This document shows, piece after piece, positions 34,813-45,440 of a stretch of 64,000 nt of DNA. A model generated the notes under the pieces. The model had not been told where the DNA came from, ran no database searches, and saw only the letters and a program-made list of their open reading frames with translations. This stretch comes from Zoogloea sp. (GTDB taxonomy: Bacteria; Pseudomonadota; Gammaproteobacteria; Burkholderiales; Rhodocyclaceae). Numbering within the stretch: the stretch's first letter is position 1; every line of letters begins with the position of its first letter. The DNA is taken from contig JADJBR010000010.1 of the NCBI GenBank assembly GCA_016703645.1, positions 248,001 to 312,000 on the forward strand, in the 5' to 3' direction. The translations under genes and the position numbers were made by a program.

Positions 34813-35118
34813 TCAGACGATCGGGAAAAGCTTGCCAAAGTTGGCGATATCAAGAACCTGCCGAACACTACCCTTGGCGTTGGCAAGACAAACGGTCTTT
34901 CCCGAGCTCTTGGCCTTGTCCCGCAGCATCAACAACATGCCAAGAGCCGAACTGTCCAGATAGGCTACATTGCCAAGATCCACCGCCACCTCGGTTGTGC
35001 CCGGACTCCCCAGGGCACGGTCTACCGCATCGCGAAACTCCCGATGCGAGTTGAAATCGAATCGTCCGGAAAGTTGAATCCTGGCCTGACTCTGCTGGGT
35101 GCTGACGCTTGTATCCAT
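34813..35118 (-). CDS. STAS anti-sigma factor antagonist (HsbA-like)
   Basis: This 101-residue single STAS domain has the phosphorylation motif YLDSSALGMLL, with Ser56/Ser57 as the likely site. Such proteins bind a partner when unphosphorylated and are switched by a kinase/phosphatase. In Pseudomonas the equivalent HsbA binds FlgM. The gene stops 2 bp before the start of the PP2C-HATPase regulator, so the two are clearly a module. It lies 67 bp downstream of cheB. Confidence 0.92.
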   Translation of the reverse strand: MDTSVSTQQSQARIQLSGRFDFNSHREFRDAVDRALGSPGTTEVAVDLGNVAYLDSSALGMLLMLRDKAKSSGKTVCLANAKGSVRQVLDIANFGKLFPIV

Positions 35119-35185
35119 TCTATTGCCTCTGTTCTTTCACTGACTAAAGCGACACTACCGAAATCGACTGGCCAAAATGCAGGCC

Positions 35186-36274
35186 TTAGACCCTGATGCC
35201 ACGTTTCTCTGTCATCCGCAGACGGCTCAGCACACGCTGCCCGACCTCACGCAGAGATCCAACCTCATCAAGGGCGCCAATGGCAGCGGCTTCCCGCGGC
35301 ATGCCGTACACCACGCACGACTCCTGATCCTGACCAATCGTCCAGGCGCCCGCCTGACGCATCGCCAGCAATCCCTGAGCCCCATCCTTGCCCATCCCTG
35401 TAAGGATCACCCCTACACCATTTGCACCCACCTGACTCGCAGCCGAATGGAAAAGCACATCCACCGCGGGGCGATGCCGATTCACCGGTTCTGACTGGGC
35501 CAGCTCACACTGATAGCCTCCCGCCACACGCCGGACCGATAGATGGGAATGCCCGGGAGCCAGGTAGGCGGTCCCGGGTACAACCCGCTCACCGTGTTCG
35601 GCTTCCTTCACGCGCAAGCGACACAAGCCATCAAGACGTTTTGCAAAGGACGCCGTAAACATCTCGGGCATGTGCTGCACCAGCAAGATCCCGGGCATTT
35701 GTTCCGGCATGGAACATAGCACTTCCTTGATCGCCTCGGTGCCTCCGGTCGATGCACCAATCAGCACGAGACGCTCTTGCAAGACACGTTCAGAGAGCCC
35801 TCCCGACGCACTGCCGATTGCCGCGAAAGGCTTACGCAGCAAGGGTTTCAGGGGGTCGGGCGCGGGCCTCTGAACCCTCGGTCGAGCACCGAAGGCGCAT
35901 CGCACCTTGTCACAAATTTCTACACGATAGGCTTCGATCCCGGCGCGGGAATCAAGCCGGGGCTTGGGCACAAAATCGACTGCACCGAGTTCAAGTGCCT
36001 GTAGCGTAGCCTCGGAACCACGCTGGGTCAGACTCGATATCATCACAACAGGCATGGGCCGAAGCCGCATCAAACGCGCAAGGAAGTCCAGACCATCCAT
36101 CTTCGGCATCTCGATGTCCAGAGTAAGGACATCCGGATTGAGCGTCTTGATCAGATCCCTGGCCACGATGGGATCCGGGGCAACCCCCACCACTTCAAGG
36201 TCGGGAGCTGAATTGATCACTTCGCTCAAGATGCCGCGCATCAGCGCCGAGTCATCAACAATAAGTATTTTGAT
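35186..36274 (-). CDS. cheB: chemotaxis methylesterase CheB, start codon unresolved
   Basis: CheB has a receiver domain (phospho-acceptor in [13 protein letters not shown]) and a methylesterase domain with the catalytic triad Ser ([12 protein letters not shown]), His ([10 protein letters not shown]) and Asp (GMGKDGAQG). It removes receptor methyl groups. The usual N-terminus ([14 protein letters not shown]) is fully encoded up to 36274, but the frame meets only ATA, ACC and ATC before a TGA. No ATG, GTG or TTG is available before the internal ATG at 36241. An ATG at 36284 lies in another frame and would fit if one base were removed from ATAACC. So this is either a one-base insertion, a sequence error, or a rare start codon. 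Confidence 0.88.
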   Translation of the reverse strand: MKILIVDDSALMRGILSEVINSAPDLEVVGVAPDPIVARDLIKTLNPDVLTLDIEMPKMDGLDFLARLMRLRPMPVVMISSLTQRGSEATLQALELGAVDFVPKPRLDSRAGIEAYRVEICDKVRCAFGARPRVQRPAPDPLKPLLRKPFAAIGSASGGLSERVLQERLVLIGASTGGTEAIKEVLCSMPEQMPGILLVQHMPEMFTASFAKRLDGLCRLRVKEAEHGERVVPGTAYLAPGHSHLSVRRVAGGYQCELAQSEPVNRHRPAVDVLFHSAASQVGANGVGVILTGMGKDGAQGLLAMRQAGAWTIGQDQESCVVYGMPREAAAIGALDEVGSLREVGQRVLSRLRMTEKRGIRV

Positions 36275-36314
36275 GGTTATTCATTTATCCCAACTCTGTG
36301 CTAACCGAAATTCG

Positions 36315-36991
<677 letters not shown>

Positions 36992-37002
<11 letters not shown>

Positions 37003-37930
37003 GGGCTGGCGTCCTTTCGTATACCGTCCGCCCCATGGAACGGAACAGGTCGGCAGCATGCAGGAAGCTCTCGGAATGCCCCGCAAAGAGCAACCCATCG
37101 GACTTGAGAAGCGGCACGAATCGCTCAAGGATGGCGTGCTGGGTCGGTTTGTCGAAGTAGATCATCACGTTGCGGCAGAACATGGCATCAAAGGGACCCT
37201 GCAGGGCCCAACTCTTGTCGAGCAGATTGATGCGCTTGAACTCGATAAGACGTTGCAGATCGGGACGGACCCGCACCAGCCCTTCCTGAGTTCCTGTTCC
37301 CCTCAGAAAGAAGCGCTGCATGCGCTCCCGGGACAGGCGCTCCACACGATCAGCCCCATAGACGCCCTTTTGTGCCGTGGCGAGTACGTTCGTATCGATA
37401 TCGGTCGCCACGATCTGCACTGGCGGCGCCAGGGTGTTGAAGGCCTCACACGCCGTGATGGCCAGACTGTAGGGCTCCTCGCCTGTGGAGGCGGCACTGC
37501 ACCAGATCCTGAACGGGGCCTTCGAAAGATGCTTCTTCAGGCGCTCCGCAAGAATGTCGAAGTGATGAGCTTCCCGAAAGAACGACGTGAGGTTGGTGGT
37601 GAGACTATTGACGAAGGTCTCCCACTCCTCGGGCTCCCTTTGGGCACGATCAAGGTACTCGGCAAAAGTCCGGTCGCCTCGGGCCCGCAGGCGCCGGGCA
37701 AGCCGGCTATAGACCATGTCCTGCTTGATCGGAGAGAGGGAGATTCCCGCGTGCTGATAGATAAGCGCCCGGACGCGCTCGAAATCCGCATTGGAAAAGG
37801 CGAACTCACGCTCCGGCGCAGCGATCGAGGGTCGGGCAGAGACCGGCGCAGCCTGCCCGGTCACGGAAGGGCGACCCCCCGTTTTGACGCCCGGTGATAC
37901 CCGGGGAAAAAGTGGCGGCTTTTCAGACAT
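36992..37930 (-). CDS. cheR: chemotaxis protein methyltransferase CheR
   Basis: This 312-residue protein has a low-complexity N-terminal tail (about 40 residues), the helical CheR N-domain (FERVRALIYQHAGISLSPIK) and the SAM-binding domain. Motifs include IWCSAASTGEEPYSLAI and FDAMFCRNVMIYFDKPTQ. It methylates receptor glutamates. Two receptors immediately upstream end in a WEEF pentapeptide suited to tether it. It starts 13 bp after the receptor stop and overlaps cheD. Confidence 0.96.
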
Positions 37931-37943
37931 GCTGGGGCCTCAC

Positions 37944-40900
37944 TCAGAACTCTTCCCACTCATCATCGACCTCGCTCCCGCCCCCCGCCCTGCGTACCTT
38001 GGGGACAGGAACAGCAGCACGTGCCCCCCCAGCTCTGGCGGCTCGCTCGGGCAGACGGGCGACGTTGTCAGGCACCGGCACTACCTGCGCGGCGGCGGGG
38101 TCGACAGCCTGAAGCTGAAACATCGCGACCGAACGAACAAGACTGCGTGCCTGCTCCTCCAGGCTCTCGGCGGCGGCGGCGGCCTCCTCCACCAGGGCCG
38201 CGTTCTGCTGGGTCACTTCGTCCATCTGACCCACCGCCTGCGTCACCTGCTCGATCCCGCTGCTCTGCTCCGAACTCGCTTCCGCGATCTCCGTCACCAG
38301 CGACGACAGCTTCTGGAAGTTCGACACCACTTCCTCCATCGTCTGACCCGCCTCATTGACCAGCTTCGCCCCGTCTTCCACCTTGTCCACGCTGTCCGCG
38401 ATCAGCGCCTTGATCTCCCGCGCCGCCTGCGCGCTGCGCTGGGCGAGACTGCGGACCTCGCTGGCCACCACCGCAAAACCACGCCCCTGCTCGCCCGCGC
38501 GCGCCGCTTCCACGGCCGCATTGAGCGCCAGGATGTTCGTCTGGAACGCTATCGAATCAATCATCCCGATGATGTCCGCGATCTTCTTCGCGCTCTCCTG
38601 GATCGATCCCATCGTCTCGACCACCCGGCCCACCATCGCTCCGCCCTGCTCGGCCACTTCATTGCTCGAACCCGCAAGCTCCTTCGCCTGCCGGGCGTTG
38701 TCCGCGTTCTGACGCACTGTCGCATTGAGCTCTTCCATCGAACTCGCCGTCTCTTCCAGGCTGCTCGCCTGCTCCTCCGTCCGCGCAGAAAGATCCGAGT
38801 TGCCCGCCGCGATCTCCTGCGCCGCCACGTTGATCGACTCCGACGCCTCCTTGATCTGCCCCACCACTTCCCGCAGCCGCGCCACCGTCGTGTTCGTGTC
38901 GTCCTTCAACTGCCCGAACGTACCCCCGTACTCCGCCGTGATCGTCTCCGTCAGGTCACCCCGCGCTATCGCGTTCAGCACCCGAGCCAAATCAACCAGG
39001 CCGCCGGCCACGCCTTCCATCAGGCGATTCAGTCCCAGCGAAAGATCACGGAAGAAGCCCGTCTTGCCCTCGCCATCAAGCCGCGCAGCGAAATCACCAT
39101 CCACCGCGGCGGCAACCAGCGCCTGTATCTCCTTCTCCGCCAGAAGCTCGTCTGTACGATCTCTCCATTCACCAACCGACCCCAGGCGCTCGCCTGCCTC
39201 ACTGAGAATCGGGCTGGTCACCACGTCAAATGTGCGCCCACCGATGACCATCTGGGTTCGGGCAGTCTGGCTGAGGGAAGCCAGACGCTTGAGCGCGGCA
39301 TCAGGATCGGCATAGAGCCGACCAATGCTGCTGCCGACAAAGGTATCCGTACTGAAGCCCGGCGCATCCTTGCGGATCTCTGCTTCGATGCTCCGGATGG
39401 TCTTGAGCAGGGCCGGGTTGGCATAAATGACCCGCCCGCCGGTATCGGCAATTCTCACGTTGGTTTCAACACAATCCAGTGCCTGCCGAATGCGGGCATT
39501 CTCATCGCCGACCCGCTTCTGCTCGACGATATCGCTGCACAGCCTGACCTGCATGCTCTCCAGCGCCTGGAACACCTTGCCGATCTCATCGTTACGACGG
39601 ACATCAATGTCATTGCCGTATATACCGTTAGCCACATTTCGAGCCGTGCTGACCATCCCTTGGAGGGGACGAGCCACCAGGGCACGCATCAGGGCAAAGA
39701 TCAGCACTGCCAGCGCAAGTGCCGCAATGACGCCGACAGCGAGCAGCATCAACCCGATACTGCGCGCGGCCCCCTCAAATTCATCGATGTAAGTGCCGCC
39801 AGCGATCACCCAGTTCCATTCGGGAAACGCGTCGAAAGCCACGACTTTTTGACGAACCGCGCTCTCGTTCATTTCTGCATTGAACCAGGGATAATGGATC
39901 ACCCCGGTTTTCCGCTCGAGAATCTCCCGGATAAAAAGCCGCCCTTCCGCGTCCTTTGAGTCGATCACGCTCTGACCTTCCTTGGCCGGATGCACGAGCA
40001 GGGTTCCAAATGCCTTGCCGGGTGCCGAATCGAGCACATAGGCATAGCCCGTTTCGCCAAAGCGGACGTCCTTGATCTGCTTGTTGAGGGCCGCAAGCTC
40101 GTCGGAAAGGCTCCTTCCCACGAAAGTGGCGCCAATGACCTTCCCGGTCGCATCCTTGATCGGGGAATACCCGGTATAGCTGTCCTTGCCAAACAGGACC
40201 GCCTTGCCCACGTATCGCTCTCCCGCCATCAACCTGGCGTAGGCGGGGTGGTCACGGGATAGCGTCGTACCTACGGCGCGCTCGCCATTTTCCTTCTTCA
40301 GGGAAGTCGCAACGCGGTGGAAATCGTCGCCCTTTCGAGCAAACAGGGTAGCAACGGCCCCACTCCCGGCAGTGAAGCGGTCCACCTCCTGAAAACGCAG
40401 GTTCATGGCCGTTCCGCCATGCATGAGCACGGGCATGCCATCGCCCCCGGCATTCACGGAAAAGCTCTCGGTGAAACCGGCCGCAAACATGTCGTTCAAC
40501 CGCTCCGTCTCGACCCGCAACCCGTTCGCCTTGGACTCGACCATGGCACGCACCAGGTGGACCTTGTCCGTGATTGTAGTAAGCCCCTGATTCTCCAAGG
40601 TAGCGGTCGTTCGATCCCACATCACCCACGAACCAGCACCAAGGATCAGCGCCAGGGCTACCGCGGCGGCCGCTGCGACGCGGGCGGCCAGGGACAAACC
40701 GCCCAGACGTTCGCCTAGCGCCGCCCACAGGCCGGCCGACGTCACCTGTCCATTCAGGATCTTCTTGCCATTTGCCTTCCCCTCGCGGAAGAGTGCATAG
40801 GCAGCCTCCGCAGCCTTGATCTGATTGGGGCTGGCCTTGCTTCGTGAAGACATGTAGCCGGTGATCTGCCCGTTTTCGATGATCGGGGTGGCATGGGCAA

Positions 40901-41186
40901 CAACCCAATAGAAATCCCCGTTCTTGCACCGATTCTTGACCAGTCCCACCCACGGGCGCCCCCCCTTCAGGGCGGCCCACATGTCCGCAAACGCCTCGAT
41001 GGGCATGTCCGGATGACGCACGATGTTGTGCGGCTGACCGATCAGTTCATCTTCACTGAATCCACTGATTCTGATGAAATCCTGATTGATGAAGGTGATC
41101 TGACCTTTCAGATCGGTCTTTGACACGATCCGGTCGGCATCATTCAGCTCAACTTCATGCTGGGTGACGGGCATGTTTATTTTCAT
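37944..41186 (-). CDS. large methyl-accepting chemotaxis protein with Aer-type PAS and Cache domains
   Basis: This 1080-residue receptor begins with an Aer-like PAS domain (about residues 15-120; [10 protein letters not shown] and [20 protein letters not shown]). A membrane helix (about 167-190), a periplasmic Cache-type region (about 195-480) and a second helix (about 490-515) follow. Then come HAMP, a second PAS-like segment (about 575-690) and the signalling domain (about 760-1010). It ends EWEEF, a CheR/CheB tether pentapeptide. Having PAS at the N-terminus plus a Cache domain suggests dual cytoplasmic redox and periplasmic sensing. Its ribosome site is GAGGGAGTGAAGA. The signalling part is nearly identical in DNA to its neighbour. 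Confidence 0.94.
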   Translation of the reverse strand: MKINMPVTQHEVELNDADRIVSKTDLKGQITFINQDFIRISGFSEDELIGQPHNIVRHPDMPIEAFADMWAALKGGRPWVGLVKNRCKNGDFYWVVAHATPIIENGQITGYMSSRSKASPNQIKAAEAAYALFREGKANGKKILNGQVTSAGLWAALGERLGGLSLAARVAAAAAVALALILGAGSWVMWDRTTATLENQGLTTITDKVHLVRAMVESKANGLRVETERLNDMFAAGFTESFSVNAGGDGMPVLMHGGTAMNLRFQEVDRFTAGSGAVATLFARKGDDFHRVATSLKKENGERAVGTTLSRDHPAYARLMAGERYVGKAVLFGKDSYTGYSPIKDATGKVIGATFVGRSLSDELAALNKQIKDVRFGETGYAYVLDSAPGKAFGTLLVHPAKEGQSVIDSKDAEGRLFIREILERKTGVIHYPWFNAEMNESAVRQKVVAFDAFPEWNWVIAGGTYIDEFEGAARSIGLMLLAVGVIAALALAVLIFALMRALVARPLQGMVSTARNVANGIYGNDIDVRRNDEIGKVFQALESMQVRLCSDIVEQKRVGDENARIRQALDCVETNVRIADTGGRVIYANPALLKTIRSIEAEIRKDAPGFSTDTFVGSSIGRLYADPDAALKRLASLSQTARTQMVIGGRTFDVVTSPILSEAGERLGSVGEWRDRTDELLAEKEIQALVAAAVDGDFAARLDGEGKTGFFRDLSLGLNRLMEGVAGGLVDLARVLNAIARGDLTETITAEYGGTFGQLKDDTNTTVARLREVVGQIKEASESINVAAQEIAAGNSDLSARTEEQASSLEETASSMEELNATVRQNADNARQAKELAGSSNEVAEQGGAMVGRVVETMGSIQESAKKIADIIGMIDSIAFQTNILALNAAVEAARAGEQGRGFAVVASEVRSLAQRSAQAAREIKALIADSVDKVEDGAKLVNEAGQTMEEVVSNFQKLSSLVTEIAEASSEQSSGIEQVTQAVGQMDEVTQQNAALVEEAAAAAESLEEQARSLVRSVAMFQLQAVDPAAAQVVPVPDNVARLPERAARAGGARAAVPVPKVRRAGGGSEVDDEWEEF
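38161..38986 (-). repeat. long direct repeat, copy 1 (receptor signalling domain)
   Basis: About 825 bp encoding the signalling domain are nearly identical to 41832-42657 at a constant offset of 3671 bp. I count roughly a dozen single-base differences by eye. The repeat stops sharply at both sides of the domain, which suggests recent gene conversion or duplication. Confidence 0.9.
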
Positions 41187-41245
41187 TCTTCACTCCCTCT
41201 TGACCTTTTACTTGCTGTCTCAACGCCTGCAAGACAACCGATATC

Positions 41246-44200
41246 TCAGAACTCTTCCCAATCGGCCTCGGCGAGGTTCGACGCATGACGCTTCACCTTC
41301 GGAAGCGGAGTACCCAGCTTCGCAAGCTTCATTGCCCTGACCGCACCGCCGATTCGCTCGCCTTCGAGTGGCGCGGGCTGGGCTGCGGGCACTTGCGCCT
41401 GCACGTTTCCATAGGTCTGCTTCAGCTTGCGGATCTCCTGGATCGTCTCTTCGGACAGAATCGCAAAATCGCTGTGCAGCAGGCGCTCGGCACTGGCCGC
41501 ATCCCCCGACTGCTTGGCCCGGATGACGGCCCCCGCACAGCGGTGGAACTCAGCATGCTTGTGTTTCAGTTGGGTGTAGCCAGGGGCGCCTTCATAGCGC
41601 TTTCCATCACCATGGAGCCAACACCCGAGAACACACTTGTCATCCCGGGAAACGACGGCCGGATCAAGCGCCTCTCCCTCCCCGGCCAGAAAGCTGCGGA
41701 GCTTGTGCTTCCATCCCATGTGGGCGTGAATCGCCCCGTCAAAGTCAAGCACGGCCGAGCCCGCGGCGCCGACCGCAGGCGCCAGACGAAAGATGCTCAC
41801 GGCACGCACGAGATTGCCTGCCTGCTCACCCAGGCTCTCGGCGGCGGCGGCGGCCTCCTCCACCAGGGCCGCGTTCTGCTGGGTCACTTCGTCCATCTGA
41901 CCCACCGCCTGCGTCACCTGCTCGATCCCACTGCTCTGCTCCGAACTCGCTTCCGCGATCTCCGTCACCAGCGACGACAGCTTCTGGAAGTTCGACACCA
42001 CTTCCTCCATCGTCTGACCCGCCTCATTGACCAGCTTCGCCCCGTCTTCCACCTTGTCCACACTGTCCGCGATCAGTGCCTTGATCTCCCGCGCCGCCTG
42101 CGCGCTGCGCTGGGCGAGACTGCGGACCTCGCTGGCCACCACCGCAAAACCACGCCCCTGCTCGCCTGCGCGCGCCGCTTCCACGGCCGCATTGAGCGCC
42201 AGGATGTTCGTCTGGAAGGCGATCGAATCAATCACCCCGATGATGTCCGCGATCTTCTTCGCGCTCTCCTGGATCGACCCCATCGTCTCGACCACCCGGC
42301 CCACCATCGCTCCGCCCTGCTCGGCCACTTCATTGCTCGAACCCGCAAGCTCCTTCGCCTGCCGGGCGTTGTCCGCGTTCTGACGCACTGTCGCATTGAG
42401 TTCTTCCATCGAACTCGCCGTCTCTTCCAGGCTGCTCGCCTGCTCCTCCGTCCGCGCAGAAAGATCCGAGTTGCCCGCCGCGATCTCCTGCGCCGCCACG
42501 TTGATCGACTCCGACGCCTCCTTGATCTGCCCCACCACTTCCCGCAGCCGCGCCACCGTCGTGTTCGTGTCGTCCTTCAACTGCCCGAACGTACCCCCGT
42601 ACTCCGCCGTGATCGTCTCCGTCAGGTCACCCCGCGCTATCGCGTTCAGCACTCGGGCAATGTCCTCAAGATTGGTCGCCACGACACCCATCAGTTTGTT
42701 GAGGTTCTCTGCCAATAGCGCGAGGAAGCCGCTGCGTCCCTCCAGACTCAGACGCTGCGCGAAATCACCTTCCAGCGCTGACGTCACGAGATTCGCCAAG
42801 TCCTGCTCAAGGCGCACCTCGCTTGTCCTGTCCTGCCACTCCACGACGGACCCGAGGCGCTCCCCCTTCTCGTTCATGACGGGATTGGCCACGAGAGAGA
42901 AGGTCCTCCCACCTATGCGTACCGTCGCCCGGTGCTCACCACGCAAAGCACCCAACAAGTTGCGCTGGTGAGCCGGATTCTTGTGAAAGGTGTCGAAATT
43001 TGCGCCAATCAACCCATGGACCGCAAAGCCGGGGAGATCTTTGCGAATGTCACTCTCTGCCTCCGTCAACATTCCAAGAACAGACTCATTGCAATAAATG
43101 ATCCGGCCATCGACGTCGGCCAGCATGATGTTCGTCGATGCCTTGTCGAGAGCGTTGCGAATACGCAAATTGCCTGCGGCAACTTCCTGTTCCTGATCCA
43201 TCCGGGTCCGCAAGCTTGTCTGCATCTCGTTGAGGGCCAACGCAACCTCGCCAAACGCGTCGCGGGACGTCACGGCAAGCGGCACGTTGAGCACGCCATT
43301 GCCCATGCGGCCAAGACCGGATTGAATCTCCTCAATGCCCGCCAGCATGGTTCGACGGAACCCCAAGAAGAGATAGCCCGCAAGCAGCAGACCGGCAGCG
43401 ATCGCACCAAGAGCGACAATCCTTGCCCTCTCCAGACGCTCAATGCGGCGGGCAAGGTACTTGTCGAACTCGCGTGCACTGACATCAACAAGGGCGTAGC
43501 TTGAATCGACAGCAAGCGTACCCGCTTCGAATACCTGACCCGGGCTTGCACCAGTAGCCGACGGCCTGACAAGCCCTCCATCGACCAACGCCAACAGCGC
43601 ATCAACGTTTCCGTCAATCGCTTTCCTCGGACCTTCCAGAACATCTCGCAGAGCATCGCCACCGCTACCCGCCTTTGAGACCGACGCGTCCACCGCCGCG
43701 CGCACATCCCTGATCCTGCGCATCAGGACATGCACATCGACCCTCTCGGCCTCGGTACTCTCCCGACGGATCGCAAGCCACGAACCCAAGGCCCTGAGCC
43801 GACCTGCGTCCTCGGCGAGCTCGGGGAGGCGCGTCACGAAGAGATCCATGAGGTAATAGGTCTCCAGCTCCGGATCCAATGTCGCGTTGGTGTTGTCGGC
43901 AACAAGTGCAATGAAGGTCATGACCTTTGCGATGTACTCGCTGTGCAACCGAAAACTCTCGGTTGCATCAACATTCAGCGCCCGTGCCTGCAGGTCCAAC
44001 CACCCCTGACGAAGGGAGGCCCATGCGGCCTCTGTACCCAGGGACGCACCCAGCGACCCATTGATCGCATCACCAGCCTTGACCGCCTGATCGGCCTTCG
44101 CCCGCGCTTCGGCCAAGCGGGGCGAGAGCGAACGGTCGCCACCAATAACGCTCAGGGAGATCCCCCGATGGAGCTGCACCGCCTGCATCAGATCGCGAGC

Positions 44201-44386
44201 CGGCATCACCAGACTCACCGTGTGAGTCTCCTTGACGCTGAACGCTATATCGTTGTTGATGCGCTCGAGCAGCATGAAGGCCAGCACGACGACCGGCACC
44301 ATCGCAACCAGCCCAAGCAGCGCAAGCTTGCCCTGCACGGAAAGACGGTTCATCACACCAATAGCTGGAGAGAGAAATACGCTCAT
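41246..44386 (-). CDS. large methyl-accepting chemotaxis protein with CZB domain
   Basis: This receptor of about 1046 residues has a membrane helix at about 20-42, a long helical periplasmic region and a second helix (about 325-345). HAMP, a PAS-like segment (about 420-540) and the signalling domain (about 600-860) follow. A C-terminal CZB zinc-binding domain has [16 protein letters not shown] and [14 protein letters not shown] with the expected Cys and His ligands. It ends DWEEF, a CheR/CheB tether. CZB domains bind zinc and are linked to zinc or hypochlorite sensing. I use the ATG at 44386 (ribosome site AGGTG), since an upstream start would overlap cheW. Confidence 0.93.
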   Translation of the reverse strand: MSVFLSPAIGVMNRLSVQGKLALLGLVAMVPVVVLAFMLLERINNDIAFSVKETHTVSLVMPARDLMQAVQLHRGISLSVIGGDRSLSPRLAEARAKADQAVKAGDAINGSLGASLGTEAAWASLRQGWLDLQARALNVDATESFRLHSEYIAKVMTFIALVADNTNATLDPELETYYLMDLFVTRLPELAEDAGRLRALGSWLAIRRESTEAERVDVHVLMRRIRDVRAAVDASVSKAGSGGDALRDVLEGPRKAIDGNVDALLALVDGGLVRPSATGASPGQVFEAGTLAVDSSYALVDVSAREFDKYLARRIERLERARIVALGAIAAGLLLAGYLFLGFRRTMLAGIEEIQSGLGRMGNGVLNVPLAVTSRDAFGEVALALNEMQTSLRTRMDQEQEVAAGNLRIRNALDKASTNIMLADVDGRIIYCNESVLGMLTEAESDIRKDLPGFAVHGLIGANFDTFHKNPAHQRNLLGALRGEHRATVRIGGRTFSLVANPVMNEKGERLGSVVEWQDRTSEVRLEQDLANLVTSALEGDFAQRLSLEGRSGFLALLAENLNKLMGVVATNLEDIARVLNAIARGDLTETITAEYGGTFGQLKDDTNTTVARLREVVGQIKEASESINVAAQEIAAGNSDLSARTEEQASSLEETASSMEELNATVRQNADNARQAKELAGSSNEVAEQGGAMVGRVVETMGSIQESAKKIADIIGVIDSIAFQTNILALNAAVEAARAGEQGRGFAVVASEVRSLAQRSAQAAREIKALIADSVDKVEDGAKLVNEAGQTMEEVVSNFQKLSSLVTEIAEASSEQSSGIEQVTQAVGQMDEVTQQNAALVEEAAAAAESLGEQAGNLVRAVSIFRLAPAVGAAGSAVLDFDGAIHAHMGWKHKLRSFLAGEGEALDPAVVSRDDKCVLGCWLHGDGKRYEGAPGYTQLKHKHAEFHRCAGAVIRAKQSGDAASAERLLHSDFAILSEETIQEIRKLKQTYGNVQAQVPAAQPAPLEGERIGGAVRAMKLAKLGTPLPKVKRHASNLAEADWEEF
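41832..42657 (-). repeat. long direct repeat, copy 2 (receptor signalling domain)
   Basis: This is the partner of 38161-38986, covering the signalling domain of the CZB receptor. Differences are mostly silent (for example GAGCTC versus GAGTTC, CGCTGTCC versus CACTGTCC). One pair of changes gives IIGMID in one copy and IIGVID in the other. Confidence 0.9.
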
Positions 44387-44399
44387 GTGACACCTGTAT

Positions 44400-44903
44400 T
44401 TAGTGAGTTGCCTCATCAACCAGCGCCATTTCGCTGGACAGCATCAGGCGTTCGATATCCACGACGATGAGCATCCGCTCTCCGAGAGCCCCGAGCCCGG
44501 TGATATAGGCAGTGTCAACCGAAGACGCAAAGTCGGGCGCAGGTCGAATCTGCTCCGGCCGGAGGGAAATCACGTCGGAGACGGCGTCCACCACCATGCC
44601 GACAACACGCCCTCCAATGTTCAGGATGATCACGACAGTGAACGGCGTGTACTCCGCCTCTCCCACCGCGAACTTGATGCGCAAATCCACGATGGGAACG
44701 ATCGTTCCTCGCAGGTTGATGACCCCTTTTATGAATTCCGGTGCATTGGCTATCGTGGTGACCGCGTCATAGCCACGAATCTCCTGCACTTTGAGAATAT
44801 CGATCGCATACTCCTCAACACCGAGAGTAAACGTAAGGAGTTCTTGAGCGAAGCCGGACTCCTCGGACTCGTGGGCGTTGGCGGACTGGGCAGCCTGCAG
44901 CAT
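44400..44903 (-). CDS. cheW: chemotaxis adaptor protein CheW
   Basis: This 167-residue CheW has the family pattern [40 protein letters not shown] and [13 protein letters not shown]. It couples receptors to CheA. The ATG at 44903 is preceded by AAGAGGAGTGTATTC; the frame stays open far upstream but that extension is Cys/Pro/Arg-rich and non-coding in character. It is the first gene of a cheW-mcp-mcp-cheR-cheD-cheB-STAS-HsbR series. Confidence 0.95.
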   Translation of the reverse strand: MLQAAQSANAHESEESGFAQELLTFTLGVEEYAIDILKVQEIRGYDAVTTIANAPEFIKGVINLRGTIVPIVDLRIKFAVGEAEYTPFTVVIILNIGGRVVGMVVDAVSDVISLRPEQIRPAPDFASSVDTAYITGLGALGERMLIVVDIERLMLSSEMALVDEATH

Positions 44904-45271
44904 GAATACACTCCTCTTGGGGAATGACTCATTTACGGCGTCAGGATGCCTTTCTGAAGGAGAGCACGAACACCGACAGACTAACCAGATCCGGCCTTTC
45001 AAGCTCAACGGACATACCAGTCCCGTGCCTCGGCATTCCGGCATAACGACGTCCTGCCGCGGTCGCGTCCCGCGGTACGGAAAGTTGGGGTAAGCACCCC
45101 TACTCCCCAGTCCTCTTGGCCCAGACCCGAAGCCTCCCCAGGGTCTCGCGCACCGCAACCACATCAGAGCGTCCGGGATCTGAGTCCTGTCAACGCCACG
45201 TCCGCATGGCGTGACGCCGTACTGATCCGGCAAAAGCCTGCTCAGGGGCTAACCTTCATAGGAACAACAAA
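44904..45271. other. intergenic region upstream of cheW
   Basis: About 370 bp lie between cheW and the transposon debris. I see no convincing gene. It contains the presumed cheW operon promoter, a weak FliA-like site at 44932-44958 and a short inverted repeat (GGGGT-AAGC-ACCCC, near 45090-45105). Confidence 0.5.
44932..44958 (-). promoter_or_regulatory. weak sigma28-like site upstream of cheW
   Basis: The minus strand reads TTCAGAAA-N11-GCCGTAAA. The -10 matches six of eight positions, but the -35 matches only three. Its place 28 bp before the cheW ATG is suitable. I list it as a candidate only. Confidence 0.3.
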
Positions 45272-45407
45272 TGGGTACGGCTGAAAAAGGAAATCAAGCG
45301 CTGGACAGCGATAAGCGCGCAAGACCGCGCTGTGATGGAGGTCCTATACGGCACGACGACGGTGGTAAAGGCCAGCCGTGTGTACGATCTCCCCCCGGAG
45401 ATCGAGC
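45272..45407 (+). pseudogene. relic of a transposase helix-turn-helix gene, cut by the IS66 insertion
   Basis: The plus-strand frame reads KEIKRWTAISAQDRAVMEVL followed by YGTTTVVKASRVYDLPPEIE. This resembles the RWTAKRK...LEILxGKTTVAEAxRxYDLxPSEIE start of small orfA-type transposase proteins. The frame is cut by the left end of the IS66-family element. If that element is removed, it continues briefly as PRIDAASVTAQP beyond 49540. It has no clear start and is an old fragment. The family assignment is from memory of the pattern only. Confidence 0.45.
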
Positions 45408-45440
45408 GTAAGCCCCCGGCGATCCCCTCTTGACCGAGCC

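Noticed and set aside
44906-45233. N-terminal extension of CheW by about 110 residues
   Set aside because: The extension is Cys/Pro/Arg-rich and unlike CheW. A strong ribosome site and normal family length support the ATG at 44903.
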